64,000 nt of DNA from Paraspadella gotoi (Eukaryota > Chaetognatha), in contig CM119271.1 in the NCBI GenBank assembly GCA_051294375.1, forward strand, positions 2,308,677 through 2,372,676. The letters are read 5' to 3'. How positions within the stretch are numbered: position 1 is the first letter of the stretch; each line of letters starts with the position of its first letter. Positions 11,649 through 24,500 of this stretch are shown piece by piece. Position numbers and translations under genes: made by a program. The notes below the pieces were generated by a model. The model was not told the origin of the DNA. It was given only the letters and a program-made list of their open reading frames with translations, and did no database searches.

Positions 11649-11955
11649 GACTGAAAAAGGTGGAAAGAGAAGAGAAGAGAAGAGAAGAGAAGAGAAGGGA
11701 AGACAAGAGAATCAAGCAAAAAGTTTGGAATTTTAAATAAATTGAAATTATTTCAAAATCACAAAATTAAGTAATCCATATTCAAAAGTTTTCAATAGAA
11801 TAATATTCATCATTTCACAGTATATCTTTTAGCAAGTTTTAAACCAAGTCAATGAGCTCAATTCCGCATAAATACCCTATAAATTCATGCCGAAATATTA
11901 GGAATACAAAAAACATGCGAGACGCCTAAAAAAATCTGGAGAGAGAAACTCAGGG

Positions 11956-13253
11956 TCAAGTTTTTCTGCCTTTAAAAGAACTGTACAAGTATTTCCTAGC
12001 TATGCTCTTCATGTAAGCCACGGCCGAGCTGTTGTCCCGGCCGGTCTTGACGGTGATGGGGCTGGTGACGATGTGGCGCAAGTTGACGGAGAACCACTTG
12101 TCGAAATTGTCCATGAGCAGCTGTTTGGAGCGAAAGTCCTTGGGCGAGTCGATTCCGAGCCCCAGACAAAGTTGGAGCGTCTCTTTGGACAGATCGTAGA
12201 TGACGCTGTTGAGAACTTTGGAGCCGACGCCGTCCTTTTGGAGGACGTCGTCGGGACTCATGGCGCCGAGGGCCTTCATCTTCTCGACCGTCTTGGGCGG
12301 AATGGGAATGAACTTGGGGGGGGAAACGTTTTATTAATTAATTCATTTCAAATATATTTTAGGTTAGGTTTTCACCTATTAATAATTTAATAGCTCTATT
12401 AATTGTGAGGTTTTTTGGTGCATTGGGGTTTGGGGAGAGCGATATAGATTTGTAACACTGAGAATTTTTAAAAAAAGCTGATCTTAAAAATCATCCCGCT
12501 CAGCCCCTCCCATTAACTCACCCTGCTCCCCGCGAGTCCGTCCTCAGGTTGCTGCACGGGGCTAATCCGACACCCGTCCTCGATCATCCCCGGAAAGAGC
12601 GTCCCGAATGAGAAGGAGGCGTCGTCGTCCAAAGGCCCGACGACTCCCTCTCCGGCCAGCGGCTCGTGTCTCGCGTCGACGGAGGAGTCGAGGGGAGTCT
12701 GCATGTAGACGACGCCGACGTCGTCGTCGTCGTCTATCGCCTCGACGATCTCTTCCTTGAGACGATGATCGACGGCGGAAGACGAAGAAAATTCGACGCC
12801 GGGATCCCCGCTTTCTTTTCGCCGTTTGGCTTTGGACGGCGCTGGAAAGTCAGAGTCGAGACTGGAGCGCTTTCCGGATCCGCCGGGAAGGCGGCGGGCG
12901 GGAGGGTAATTTTGGATGCAAAGAGCCGAGCTTATCGGAGAGTCGTCGTCGTCGTCGATCGCGACGGCGGCGCCAACGTCGACGCCGCCGACTTGTTGAC
13001 GGAGAGCGCTGACGCCGAGATCGACTTGGCACTCGATGTCGGTCGGCGCGGGGGCGAGGCCGGCCGTCTTGAAGCGTTCGCAAAGGTGGCGCTTGCCAGA
13101 ATATTTTCGGCCCTGAGGAGTCTCGACGAGGATGAAGATGCCGACGTCCGTGAGGGCGGAAATCTTCGTCGCCGCCTCCAGCAGGATGTCGGAGAAAGCC
13201 GTCTCCAAGTGCTGGAGGTGGTTGACGAGGCCGAAGAGGTTGTGAGAGGACAT
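11956..13253 (-). CDS. family member C
   Basis: Two exons, 13253-12522 and 12312-11956, joined in phase 0, giving 362 residues. The N-terminal domain is complete (NLFGLVNHLQHLETAFSDIL, ATKISALTDVGIFILV, GRKYSGKRHLCE). The linker has Asp runs, the basic patch SKAKRRKES and the SUMO-type site LKEE (12761-12750). Exon 2 is the C-terminal domain (KVLNSVIYDLSKETLQLC, LLMDNFDKWF, YMKSIARKYLYSSFKGRK), which resembles E most. The acceptor is preceded by a run of C's and ends AAG. Function is unknown. It is the first gene, in transcription order, of the A-B-C cluster. Confidence 0.85.
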
Positions 13254-15080
13254 TTTCTCTGTTTCGTTATTTTTCGTATTTATTAACTAAATAAAGAAAA
13301 AAATAGTGATGGGCAGTTAGAAAAATATTTTTCGGATTTCATTTTTTATATTAATTACGAATAAAAGTGTAAAAACGATTGAATGTTTTAAAAAATAAAT
13401 TAAGCTAGACTCGATTGCGGAGAAAAACTAAACTAATACTGATTCTAGATTCTAGGCTATGATTGATAATGGTATAACAGAGTGGACTCATTTCCTCAGG
13501 GGCAAAAATGAATCGGTTTGCATACCATGCAATTTTCATCGCGCGCCAAATATGAGTATTGGCAATGCGGTCGATTTAAATAATTGAAAATTGTAAACAT
13601 TAATTCTAAGTTCTAAGTATGGCACAGATAATAGCCCGTAAAACAATGATAGAGCTAGAGACAGTTAAGATTTGAATATGTAATTACAAAATATAAATAA
13701 ACCAACAATTGCAGTTACAGCAAATTTAGCTTATGTTCTTCACTTGACAGCTCGAGGCCACGCGAAAAGGGTGTTAGAGGGAGAATGTTGTGGGCGATGC
13801 CGGCGGGCGCAGGACGGGCTTGAGAAGCACGAGACCCTCTAACGCGTTGACCACAAATAATATGCATCGGTAAACACTAAACAATGAGTCCTTTAGATGA
13901 TCTTCTTCACAAAAGGGAACTGCATTCAGTTGGGTTATGAACAAATATTAGTCATCAACTGATTAATGATCTATATTTCTATGTTCTACATTCTATTCCA
14001 CCTTTGTAAAAGTAAGGAAGCCATCTACGTAAACAGTATTTAAAATATCAGGCATTGTTTATTGTGTTTAAGAATTTGTAAACTTATGTTAAATACTAAA
14101 TAAGCGAAATCATCATTCGTCTTTAACCGAAAAACTGAATGTGTGTTTAAGAATTTATTTGAAGTGAATAAAACCCGATACAGTATTTAAGTAACTTAAA
14201 TCTCGAAAATAAATTATAATAAAATATTGAATCTGCTACACTAATGCAAATAATAAAAAATTTAAGCAGTACATATATATTTTTTTAATAGTTTCGCTCG
14301 GATTAGTAAGTTTAACCTACATTATATTTTAACATACAATTCTAATTTCTTTTTAAAAGACTAGTCGGGAAAAGCACGATTGTTTGAGCAAATCTTTTTA
14401 TAATTAGTTAACACTGATTATTAACGGTCTGAGTCACGAAAAACAGTTGTAACTGTTCACAGATTAAAATTACAAAGCTTCACTAAAAACAGATGCAAGT
14501 TGCAACTGTTTACAGAGTAAAATTGCAAAGCTGCATTCGTACGTATTATCTTTTATCTTTCAAGTCCAACAATTTGGTTGACCGTGCAGAGTTTAACAAG
14601 TGAAAATAATAAAATTAAGATTCAAGCAAAATGGCTTGGATACACAACTCATAAAACGGTACAAAAGGTGTAAAAATGTAAATCAAATAAAAAGACAATG
14701 AGATCAAACAGTATACGTAATTGCGAGTATTCTAAAAAAAAGCTCTATAAATGTAAAAAAAGCACTTGAGTACTAATAAATTAAATTCAAATTGACTTAG
14801 AGAGGAAGTTCCCATCGATGTTTCGATTCCATTTCTGAAAGGATAGGAACAAAAATCCCTAATCAGTTTTTTTTTTAATCAGCCAAGTTTTCCAGAATGC
14901 TTTGCCTTACCGCAAGATTTATGGACGACCTCGCTTCTCCCGTTGCTCGTTTCCTCTTCCCAAAATCCGGTATCGAAACGTTCCAATTCGTTCATTTCCG
15001 GTTCTTAGGCAAAACAAAAAAAATAATCATCATCATCATCATCGTCACCATCTTTGCTGAAATCTTGAACTCCAACATCT
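13254..15080. other. AT-rich intergenic region
   Basis: About 1.8 kb without a supported gene. A GC-rich island with an 11-base-pair inverted repeat stands out at 13750-13850. A short direct repeat occurs near 14450 and 14510 (ACAGTTGTAACTGTTCACAG versus CAAGTTGCAACTGTTTACAG). A repeated ATC run, encoding Asp in reverse, lies near 15026-15045, just past the stop of the next gene. Confidence 0.5.
13771..13845. other. GC-rich hairpin, possible structured RNA
   Basis: GTGTTAGAGGG (13771-13781) can pair with CCCTCTAACGC (13835-13845): eleven pairs, one of them a wobble, closing a GC-rich 53-base loop. It sits alone in AT-rich DNA more than 500 bases from any exon. I find no match to tRNA, snRNA or snoRNA boxes that I know. 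It could be a non-coding RNA or chance. Confidence 0.3.
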
Positions 15081-17492
15081 CTAACCTTTATCGTCTTCAG
15101 AAGAAGTGGAAGAAAATAACAAAACTTCCGCTCCGTTTTCTTCCTCGATGCCGTTTTCAAAGACGCCTTCATTGCGCGACGCCGCCGGTACTGGTTCCAT
15201 GCGTCCAGAGTCCACGCGTTCGACCACACGCGACACAGGCTTGCTGGTGTTTGGGCGAAAACGCCCAGTTCGACGAACTTCCGTCGTCGAAACGTCATCT
15301 TCTTCCAAGTTGTCTGCGACGTCCGGACTTCGTTCGGAAGTCCCACGCTCCATGGCGCGCGTCTCATTCGATGGCGGGGGCGAAGTGCCTCTTTCGACGG
15401 AAGTGCGACGCGGCGACACAGAGACCGCGGCTTCCGATGCGCTGTCTTCGTCAGCGGCGGCAGTGAAGGTGGTCATGATGGCGCTGTGGGAGGTAATACC
15501 CGATCGAGAACATTGAGAATGAGGTAAAGGTGCGCGGGGATGGCGAGTCGATCGTGGGTGAGCGGGTTGAGGATGAGCGCGGGAACAAGAGTTCGATGGC
15601 GGCGTGCGAGAACTTTGGGAGTGAGATTTAAGATCAAGAGATTTCAAATGAGGGGTTTGACGCCGAGTTTGAGCAGGTGGATGACGATCAACGCGGGATC
15701 GTGGATCAGAACGTTTTTCGACAGAAAGCTCATTTGAGACGGGCACCGACAACGCCCCGCCAAAACGTTCCGGGCCACGAATAAGGGAACGTTCTGGCTG
15801 TAGGGGAGGTCGGCACGAGCGCCGTTCAGGATCTGGAAAAGACCGTGTCTTCACTATTTTCCTCCTTCCGGCCCCAGGGGACGCGATCGCCGAACCGGCC
15901 GAGGCAAAGTTCGTGGCGCTGTCAAATCGATATCTGGGTTCAGACGGGGTTAATAAGTTCGAAGGCCGAGATGTCGCAATTTGGGCACGGTCGCGTCGGC
16001 GATCCCGACGGAAAGGGACGGTGCCGTCAAAATCGGCGTCGATCGTGAAGGATCGAGTCAATGATGTCGCCCTATCCGCCCGTCGCGCCGAGGAATTCCG
16101 CGGAAGGGAGCATGGATCAAGCCGTCGGCCCTCGCCCATACCAACACTTTTATCTTTCCGCGTTGAGCTAAACGATTGAGGCGACGGGCGTTCCATGAAC
16201 CCATCGAGCAGGGACGCGTCATCATCATGTCGTCGGGTTCCGGAGTGGATCGGCATGACGCCACGTCGATCTCCTTTAGTTCCCTCGGGAGTGACGGCGG
16301 GAGTCGCGGGCGCTGAGAGGGAAGGCGGATATGGACGCGGAGCCTCTTTACCGGAACGATGACGGTATCTCCTCGAACTGTCGTCCTCGTCATCATCGCC
16401 GAGAAAGAAAAGCGTGGAAGGGCGGGATCTCGCCGCGACCTCCTCGGTCGGCTCCAATTCCTCCGGCCACGGGGACGACGCCGCGCGATTTCGACCGCGT
16501 CGCGGAAAAACGGCGACGTCGCTTTGATCTCGTCGGTCCGACCGACAACAGACGTCGGTAATTTCAGTAGGGGAGGGAACTCGGCGTCGATCGTCGGGCA
16601 CGCGGGTCAAGGGCGCTTTGACGAGAGTGACGTCGGCGTCGTCGGGAAATGGGACGCGATGAAATCCGCGGGGGAGAGAGTGGAAAGAGGAGAAGGATTG
16701 AGAATTGGGAAAAGTGAGAGATGATATGACTGTTGCTGGAGTTACGGGGCTGAGGTCGTCGCGGTTGTCACCTTTCTCTCCCGACTCTCTCTCCATCCTA
16801 CACCAATTCCTCGCCTCTTTCGCCAACAACTTTTCTCCTTTCGACAACACCGCCTCCACGTCCTCTCCCCTACCCCTCCACCCCAAACGACACGCCAGCA
16901 ACGCCCGGTCGACGACCACGCCGACTCGGTCGTCCACGTCTCCCGCCTCAGAGGAAGCGACTTCCTCGATATCGCCTAAAAACAGAAAGATCATTTGTTT
17001 TCCACAAGCCTCATTTCAAAACTCATTCGCATAATACGTTATACATGACTACCCTGTTATGTAACCCGTCTCCAACACATATATATGAACTCCAACGCCT
17101 CACCATTTTTTAAGCGCTTTCAAACATACTAAGTGGGACAGAAAAACTTTCCGCCAACCAAGTGACTTGGTTGCTGCGCGAGCAAACGCACTAAAAAGTT
17201 CCTTTAAGAATGATAACATTGTATGAGTGGAATTCGTGTCAACGGTCACTTAGAAACTCATTATGATAATTGATAATTGATTCTCGGCTATTTTTCGATT
17301 CTTCCTCACAAAAGATCCTCCTCAGTCCTCACCTTGATCCGCATCGTCGCCGGCGCCGCCGTAATGACGACAAAGGCAACAGAGGAAGGTGAGCAGAATT
17401 CCGAGAAATGAGAAGACGATGACGGAGACGATGAGGATCTCGATGGCGCCGAAACCCGGCTGGCAGTCGACGGCGTCCGAGGCGCAGACCAT
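15081..17492 (-). CDS. single-pass membrane protein with long disordered tail
   Basis: Two exons, 17492-17333 and 16975-15081, joined in phase 1 (CAAG/GTGAGG to TTTTTAG/GCGATATC), giving 684 residues. The short N-terminus (MVCASDAVDCQPGFGAIE) contains two Cys. It is followed by one hydrophobic helix (about residues 19-40, ILIVSVIVFSFLGILLTFL), then CCLCRH, a likely palmitoylation site at the membrane face. With no cleavable signal peptide it is probably a type III protein whose roughly 640-residue tail is cytoplasmic. The tail is rich in Ser, Arg, Pro and Asp, with no recognisable domain. It includes repeated RSFT/RSFPD and SLTR-type Ser-Arg sites that could be phosphorylated. It lies 301 bases downstream of FAAP100. 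I do not recognise a family. Confidence 0.7.
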
Positions 17493-17792
17493 GACAAGGG
17501 CGGGACGGTCATGTCATGAGGTTGAAGTAAGAATAAGATGTCCGTTTTGTTTGTTTTTTTTTGCGGGGGCGGCGCCGGATAGGGTTGCGCGGAGGCAAAT
17601 CGAGGATTAATATTTTTTTTTCGGCTTAAGGCAAAAAAATGTTTTTAATTGTTAAAGAGATCACTTGAGGCGAGGCAGCCTGACCTGATATTTAATATTG
17701 GTATCAGGTCTCCGACTCTGAAAAATTAAAAATCCAAGAGCGGAAACGGGTTTAACTGATTTAAATACTGTATGAATGGATTAAAGGCGTAT

Positions 17793-20700
17793 TTAAGCAG
17801 GCAACGTACATTCCAACAATTTCGACCAAATCTTAAAAATCTCTCCAATCGCTCGCGATTCGTCGCCCTTTTCCTCCAACTCGCGCTCGATTTCTTTCGC
17901 TTTTCTCTCCACTTCGTCCAAAGTTTTCATCCTCGATTCGACGATGACGCCGCTCGACGGAGGAGCGCCCTCTTCGCTCTCCAAGGTCATCAAGCGGCGA
18001 TGGAATAAGTTTCTTGCCGCCGCCGCGAAAGTTGGTGATGCCGACGAGAACTTCAAAGCGTTAGAGGAAGAGTTTCCGTCGGGCGATTCGGCCGTCACCA
18101 CGCAGCGCTGCCCACGAAAAGGTTCTTGAATCACCCCGCAGCTAGCTGACGCTCGATCTGCGAGCGATTTTAACCCGAAAAAGGCAAAGGCAGCGCGGAT
18201 TCTTTCCTCCTCTCCGGATGTCCATCCCAACCGCCTCGTCGTCGATTCGCTCAACTCTAGACAACACGAAAAACTGTCCGAGGGCTGTTCGTTCGATCGA
18301 CACGCATTGCCTGCGGAGGTTATTCCGGGAAAAGCGTGAATTTCGGGTTTGGCGCGGGCGATCTCGTCAACGACCCCGTCGGCGAAGACGCGGAGTCGGA
18401 AGGCGGAGTCGTCGGGAAGAGGATCGTCAAAAGTTGTTCGAAAAAGAGATGTCTCTTCGAAGTAACGGCGAGGTCGTCCATGATCATCTTCGACGGCTCG
18501 AGTGATATCCAAAAAGTCCAGCGTTTTATCGAAAGCGAAAAAGGAGAGGCGCTCGGCCGGAGACGGGATGAGGCGGCGTCCATAGAGTGAAGAGACTCGT
18601 CGGCGTCGGTCGGAAGACTCGAGGAAAGTATCGAGACAGAAGTCGAGATAGACGACGGCGGAGAGGGTTGCGACAAGGGCGTTGGAGTAATCGAGGCCGA
18701 GATCCTGCCACGAATACATGTATTAAATTATACAATATACAATTTATACATTATACAATTATATATCTTTATAGATACATAGGTATTTACCCACCTGCAA
18801 GGGAACCGCGAACCGCCTCGTCTCTCCCCGACCGAAATTCCTAAGCACGTCTGACCTCTGAGCAGAGAATATAGTCGGCGAAAGACGATGTTCCTTCTCA
18901 TCGATGGAGACGACTGCAACAAGGTTCATTCACATGTTGTATTACATTTTCCGAGACAAAAAGAAACCACTCGTAAAGTCCTCACCCAAATGCCAGGACC
19001 ACCCGCGACCGAAAACAAAGTCCGATTCATTTCTCAGTAGAAACACCGCGTCGACGCTCGACGCTTCGCTCTCTCCATCGTCGTCCCTCCACTCGGTGTA
19101 GAATTGAAGATCAACCATCCTCCCTCCTCTTCCCTTCAAATGGCCGCAGACGACGAGATTCTCGAGCGTCTCGTTTAGCGCCGCCGAAGTCTCCCGAATC
19201 TCGCGTCGCCTCTCGGCCATCGTTTCGGCGGAAGATAGAATGTCCTGGAGGCGGCGCGAAGGATCTCCGACGAGGATATCGGCCGGGGATGGTCCGGCGG
19301 GAGAAAGGAGGCGGCGGGAGAAGAGGTTACCGGAGGAATCGATGAAAAAGAGGAGATCGGGGGAGAAGATGGAGGAGGAAAAGGAGAAAAGGGCGAGAGC
19401 AAGAATGTCGCGATGGGAAAAAAGGCGGGAGGAGAAATGATCGGCTTCGTCCTAAATGAAAAGGACTTAATTTGGTTTCTTAGTCTAGTTTACAAATGGT
19501 TAGTCAATAGTCATAAACCACCAGTGATAATCACACGATAATCAGTAAATCTTAGGAAAAGAGCATTAAGTTTCACCTTGAAAACTCCCTCAACTCACCA
19601 TCGGAAACTTCTCCGTCACCAGTTGATCCAACGACACCCGGTAAACGAAGGAGCGCGAAGAAAATATCAGCGAGGAAAAACCGAAAGAAGCGACGACTGA
19701 CGGGTAATCCGGCAGCGAAAATCGCCGAACTGTCGCTTCAGCCGACGCTGATCCTGCATCATCCAGTGATCCGACTTTCGTTCCGGATATTCCCCCCAAC
19801 GTCAACTCGGCGACACTGCCGGATTTTTCCACGCAAATCAATCTCGTGTCCTTTCGCCCGTCCGGATGGTTCAACTCCGTCGCGGACAATCGAAAGACGG
19901 CTCGACAAAAGTCGAAGACAGGGACCACGGATGGCGCCGTCTTCGTCGTCGGCCTTGTAGAGGCGTGGAACGACAAGTGAAACGTCTGACCGGTGTTGCA
20001 AGTCAACAGAACGGACTCGGCATCGTCGAAAGGTCCACTCTTATCGTCGATGCGGTGCAGTGTCGTGAAAGAGTTCCACAGCCGATCGGAGACGCGACGA
20101 ACGCAATTCGGACAGGGAGCTTCTTCCCGCGCGCTCGAGCTTTGTCGGGCGATGAAGGCGACATCGACGAAAGCGACAGAGGAGGAAATCATGGAAGGGA
20201 GAGCTAACGACGTTTCCGTCGATTCATTGTAGTCGGGCGCCGACAAGACGACGACTACGACTCCGCCGATCTCATCCTTGGTGACGAGGACCACGCGCGA
20301 GGGGGAGGCACCGAAACCGAGGACGAGGCCTATGGCGGTGTGGATCCTGTGGGCGTGGTCAGATTCGACGATGGTTGACGGAGTCTTGGGAACATCTTCC
20401 TTGTGGGGAATCGAGTGGGACAAATTTAAGAATTTTGTCTTATTCAGAAATTTTCCAACATTTATCACAATTATTTATAATAAACCTACTCGGCTTTAAT
20501 ACTTTATCACGGACAGTTTTGGGGAATATTGCCAACTTTTTTTAATTGAATTTGAGAGATTTTAACAATTCAACCTCGACCTTCCACCAACTCCGCCAAA
20601 TCCTCTAAAGGGTGAAAACATAAAATTTCTCACGGCCACGATTCCCTGCCAGAACAACTGCACCCCTCCCACGGCTCCAAAACCGAACTTAATACAGACT

Positions 20701-21084
20701 CCGACGCACCTTGCTCTTTCCCTTCCTCGCTCTCTTCCTAGAGTCTCTCGTCCCATTTAACCGCGAGGAGACAAAGACCGAGACCCGCCCCGATTTTGAG
20801 AGGACGAAGAGTCTCCGCTCGTCGTCGTTCTTCCGCGGACAAGAGACTCGAGCGTCGGCGACGGCGCCGACGCAGCGCAGGCTGAGCGCGTGATCGAGTT
20901 CGGCGTCGTCGCCGCCGCCGGGTCGAAGTTCGAAGACGTTGACGAAGCGGGAAGAAGCGGCGAGGAGAAAGCGGTTGGAATGGGAGGAAAGGACGGGAGA
21001 TTGTAAGGGATTGTCGTCGTCGTCATCGTCGTCCTCGACGGGCAGTTGCGCGATAAAGCGAGAGTCTGTTCCGGTCGGAAGCAT
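17793..21084 (-). CDS. faap100: FAAP100, Fanconi anaemia core-complex protein
   Basis: Six exons: 21084-20710, 20687-20634, 20399-19599, 19451-18986, 18913-18795 and 18704-17793, giving 908 residues. FAAP100 forms a subcomplex with FANCB and FANCL in the nuclear ligase that ubiquitinates FANCD2-FANCI at DNA crosslinks. Order and spacing match human FAAP100. There is an N-terminal propeller-like part (FLLAASSRFVNVFEL, then LFVLSKSGRVSVFV), then IGLVLGFG followed by GGVVVVVL. A coiled coil then follows (DILSSAETMAERRREIRETS), leading into a beta domain with VFLLRNESDFVFGRGWSWHL. The C-terminal helix has TLDEVERKAKEIERELEEK. Exon 2 is only 54 bases and is the least certain. The start could instead be a spliced exon joining at 21093/21092, because TTTGACAG there is a fair acceptor. 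Sequence similarity is low, as usual for this protein, but collinear throughout. Confidence 0.82.
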
Positions 21085-21511
21085 CTCGTTATCACTGTCA
21101 AACAAAAATTAACTTGCTGACTATAAATACGAAAACCTCCCGAGATTTGTAACAAAATAAATCAACCGTCGACCCTTCAATGGTAAAACATCAGGGCTAA
21201 AAGATGGGAAGTCGAATAAATCTAAATAAATCGGCATATATCCTAAATTAAACTGCATATCGAAGCATTAACTGGTCTAGAATGTCATTGACAAAGATAA
21301 TTCGTGGTAAACATATTTATTCATTTATAAAATTTAAAGAATGGAAAACTAAATAAAATAAATTTATGCAGGAGATAATTGACTTCGGCTAAATAATTCG
21401 ACAGTTCAATTCTAAAAAGAGCACCTTTGGAGAAAAATTATTTCACATGAAAGTAGCAAGAAAAGCATCGTCGGAGTTTTTCCGTCTCGTCAATTTCGTC
21501 GTCTCCAAAGG

Positions 21512-24500
21512 TCAAAAAAGCAAAGCTTCGTCCATCAAATCGTCCTCGACCGCCTTCGTTCCGCCGAACCGATGATTGAGGGAATCCAGCGCCGAATCCA
21601 CTTCGCTCGACGCCGCTTCGACCACGAAACCGGAAGCCGCGCCGCTCGTCGGCTGCGTCGCGACGGCGTCCTTTGCCGGTGGCGCCGAAGGCGGCGTCTT
21701 AACCCCGGTCGCGGCGCAGTCGATGATTAGCGAGTCTTTTTCCTCGTCGTCGTCCTCATCCTCCGAAGTTGGAATCGGAGGCGGAGTTTTCAGCTTCGAC
21801 GTCGGCTTAATCGGCGACGCCGGAGATTTGGCCGATTTCTCGTGGAGGCTGATCTCCTTCACGGGTCCTCCGGTCATGTTGAAGCGATCGTGCAGGGCTT
21901 CTGGGGAGGCAATCTCGTCAATCTCATCCAGCGGAGCGGCGGCGGCGGCTGCAGAGGAGGAAGATGAGCCACGATCGTCTTTGGAAGAGAGAAAGCTAAG
22001 GAAGCTGCTCTCGAAAGAGTCACCGCTGGTGGGAGCGGTCGAGGCGCTGCCTCCACTACTGACTCTACTTTCCTTCTTGCCGCATGTCTCGTCGTCCTTG
22101 GTCGGACATTCGGGGGCTCGGCTCGGCTCCATATGTCTAAACTCAGTGGTAGAGGTCTTTAAAATACTCTTTAAAACTTTCTCTTCGGGTTTGGAGACGA
22201 TGGCTGGGGGCGCGGACTTAAGGATCGCGTTCGCCGTGCTCGTCGGCGGTTCGGACGAAGCAGCCGCTGCCGTCGAGTTAGCGCCTTCCTTCGACAATCC
22301 TCCGCTCTCATCGTCAAAGACATCGGAAAAGGCGGAGAAGACGTTCGGGCTCTTGAGGCCTTGACTCAGCTTGTCCACGATATTGGATAGGTGATTGGCG
22401 GCGGCTCCGCTGCCTGCCGCCCCGTACAGCTTGGCCTTGTTCGGCTTAGACTTTACAGAGGTTCCCGGCGTGATGGGAGTCGGCAAGGGAGGCGGGAGCG
22501 GCTGCATCGACGCTGCCGCCGCAGCCGTCGGACCGAAAGGCTTGCTGGGCTGAGAAGAGTTGTGAGAGGATTTGAGGATCCCCGTGGGCGCTGACGTCGA
22601 CGATGTCGAAATCGAGGAAGTCGGCGCGGAGGAGCTCGAAGCAGCGGACGAAGTGGTTGAAGGAGGCTTGATCTTTGTAAATTTGAGCCCAGCGGGTAGA
22701 CTGGGCTGAAATGTTGGCAGACCCAGCAGCGGCGGTTGAGGATTAGCGCCTTTTTTTCCGCCGCCGCCGGCCATGGAGTTTGGGGAAGAGATTCTTCCCT
22801 GTGAGGAGGAAGAAGTCGACTTTTGTAAGGCGGGCGCAGAAGCGCTGCCCTTAACGAGCGGAGAGGATCGCGGCAAAGAGGGTGACGAAGACTTGGACCC
22901 GACTTTAGAGGACATCGTAGGAGGGATGTTCAAGGGCTTTAATTTAACGGTCGGCGTTTTTTTGAGTGCGCCGCTCAGATCAGACTTGGCGGGAATCTTG
23001 ACGCCGGTAGAAGCGGATGGCGTCGACCGCGAGGCCGACGATCCAGCTTTGTTACTGACGCCGGAAGTGTTCGGCGAAGAGGAGCGCCCGGTCGAGAAGG
23101 ACAGAGAGGATTTGCTAATAGTCGTCGACCCCTGCTTTTGATGCGGCGGAACCGGCGTCGCCGTGATGATGCCGTCGGGCGTCGTGCGAATTTTAATAGG
23201 CGACACTGTCTTAATCTTATTGCGGACAAGCGATGAGGCTGTCGCACCTCCGCCAGAAACCCCTTTGTTCGAGTTTGAGACTTTGAGCGGGTGGTAAGGG
23301 GGCGTGCGAGACCCTGGGTCAGAGGCTGAATAGATAGCGGTCACGCCTCCCGTCTCTTTGTTCCATTCGATGGGGATGTCGCGTTCCACACTTCCGGATC
23401 GCACCTGCGTGATATTGAAGATTACATCTTCGTCTTTTTTGTCATATTTTTGTCATCAGTATATATATTTACCGTGTTCTACCTATTAATTTATATTTAG
23501 CTTTCACTATAATAGCCACCGCCCGACCCAATCACCTTTTTCTTCTTCTCCGCGACGACGCCCTTCTTCGCCTCCATTTGCGCCACCTCTTTCTTCTTCT
23601 TTACTTTGCGCATTGCCTCGTCAATGTCGGAGAGGCTGCGCTTGAGAGACGCCGAGGCCGACTTTTTGAGGCCAGAATCCGAAGAGGACGACGACGCCGT
23701 AAGTCGAGCGCCGACGCCGGCCTCGTCGATGACGACGTCGTCGTCCGCGTCCTCCGTCAAATCGATAAAGTCGCCGCCTCCACCAGCCTTTTTAGAAGAA
23801 GCCGCCGACGAAGCCGCGCCGATCTGACCGCCGACGCCCGATTTGGCGCCGGTGGTTTTGACCGACTCGGACATAGACGCTGGGTCCGTTTTGGCGCCGC
23901 CCGCCGACGGAGCGGCGTCCTTTTTGGCCGCGAGCTGGGCGAGGAAGGAAGCCGCCGAAGGCGTGGAGGCCGCGGGGCCCGAGACGTTACCGTCACCGGA
24001 AGACGAGAAGCCGGTCTTGGAGCGGTTGATCAACGGCGAATTGCGAAACACGTTAGGAGTCGTCGAGAGGGTAGACGAGACGAACTCCTTGCTGTTGTTG
24101 TTGCCACCTTTGGTTTGAGCGAGATCCCGATCGACATCCGACGAGAGAGTCGTAGCGGCGGCAGAGGGCGCTACGGATGATGCCGATCGTCCATCACCTG
24201 ATAAACAAAAACCGAAGCAAAATAAAAACAAATCGAATCAAAAACCTCAAATCCTCATGTACCTAAAAAATGGTCCGATGGAAAATTTTGGGAGTTGGGA
24301 TTGGTTCGGCTCATGTTGCCCATGGGTTGTTGGTTCATTCCTTGACCTAAACCTTGATTCATGGCCGGGTTCATGGGATTCATTCCTCCCATCCCTTGAT
24401 TCATAGGATTCATTCCGTGATTCATAGGCGCGTTCATGCCTTGATTCATTGCGTGATTAATACCAGAGTTCCCAGTCTGGTTCATTCCTTGATTCATTCC

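Noticed and set aside
15005-15080. Extra exon encoding an Asp run downstream of the membrane protein
   Set aside because: The frame already ends at a TAG at 15083-15081, and the ATC run beyond looks like simple sequence.
23578-24180. 200-codon plus-strand open frame
   Set aside because: It is the antisense shadow of MED1 exon 10: the minus-strand frame fits the MED1 model and the plus frame is Arg-rich low-complexity.
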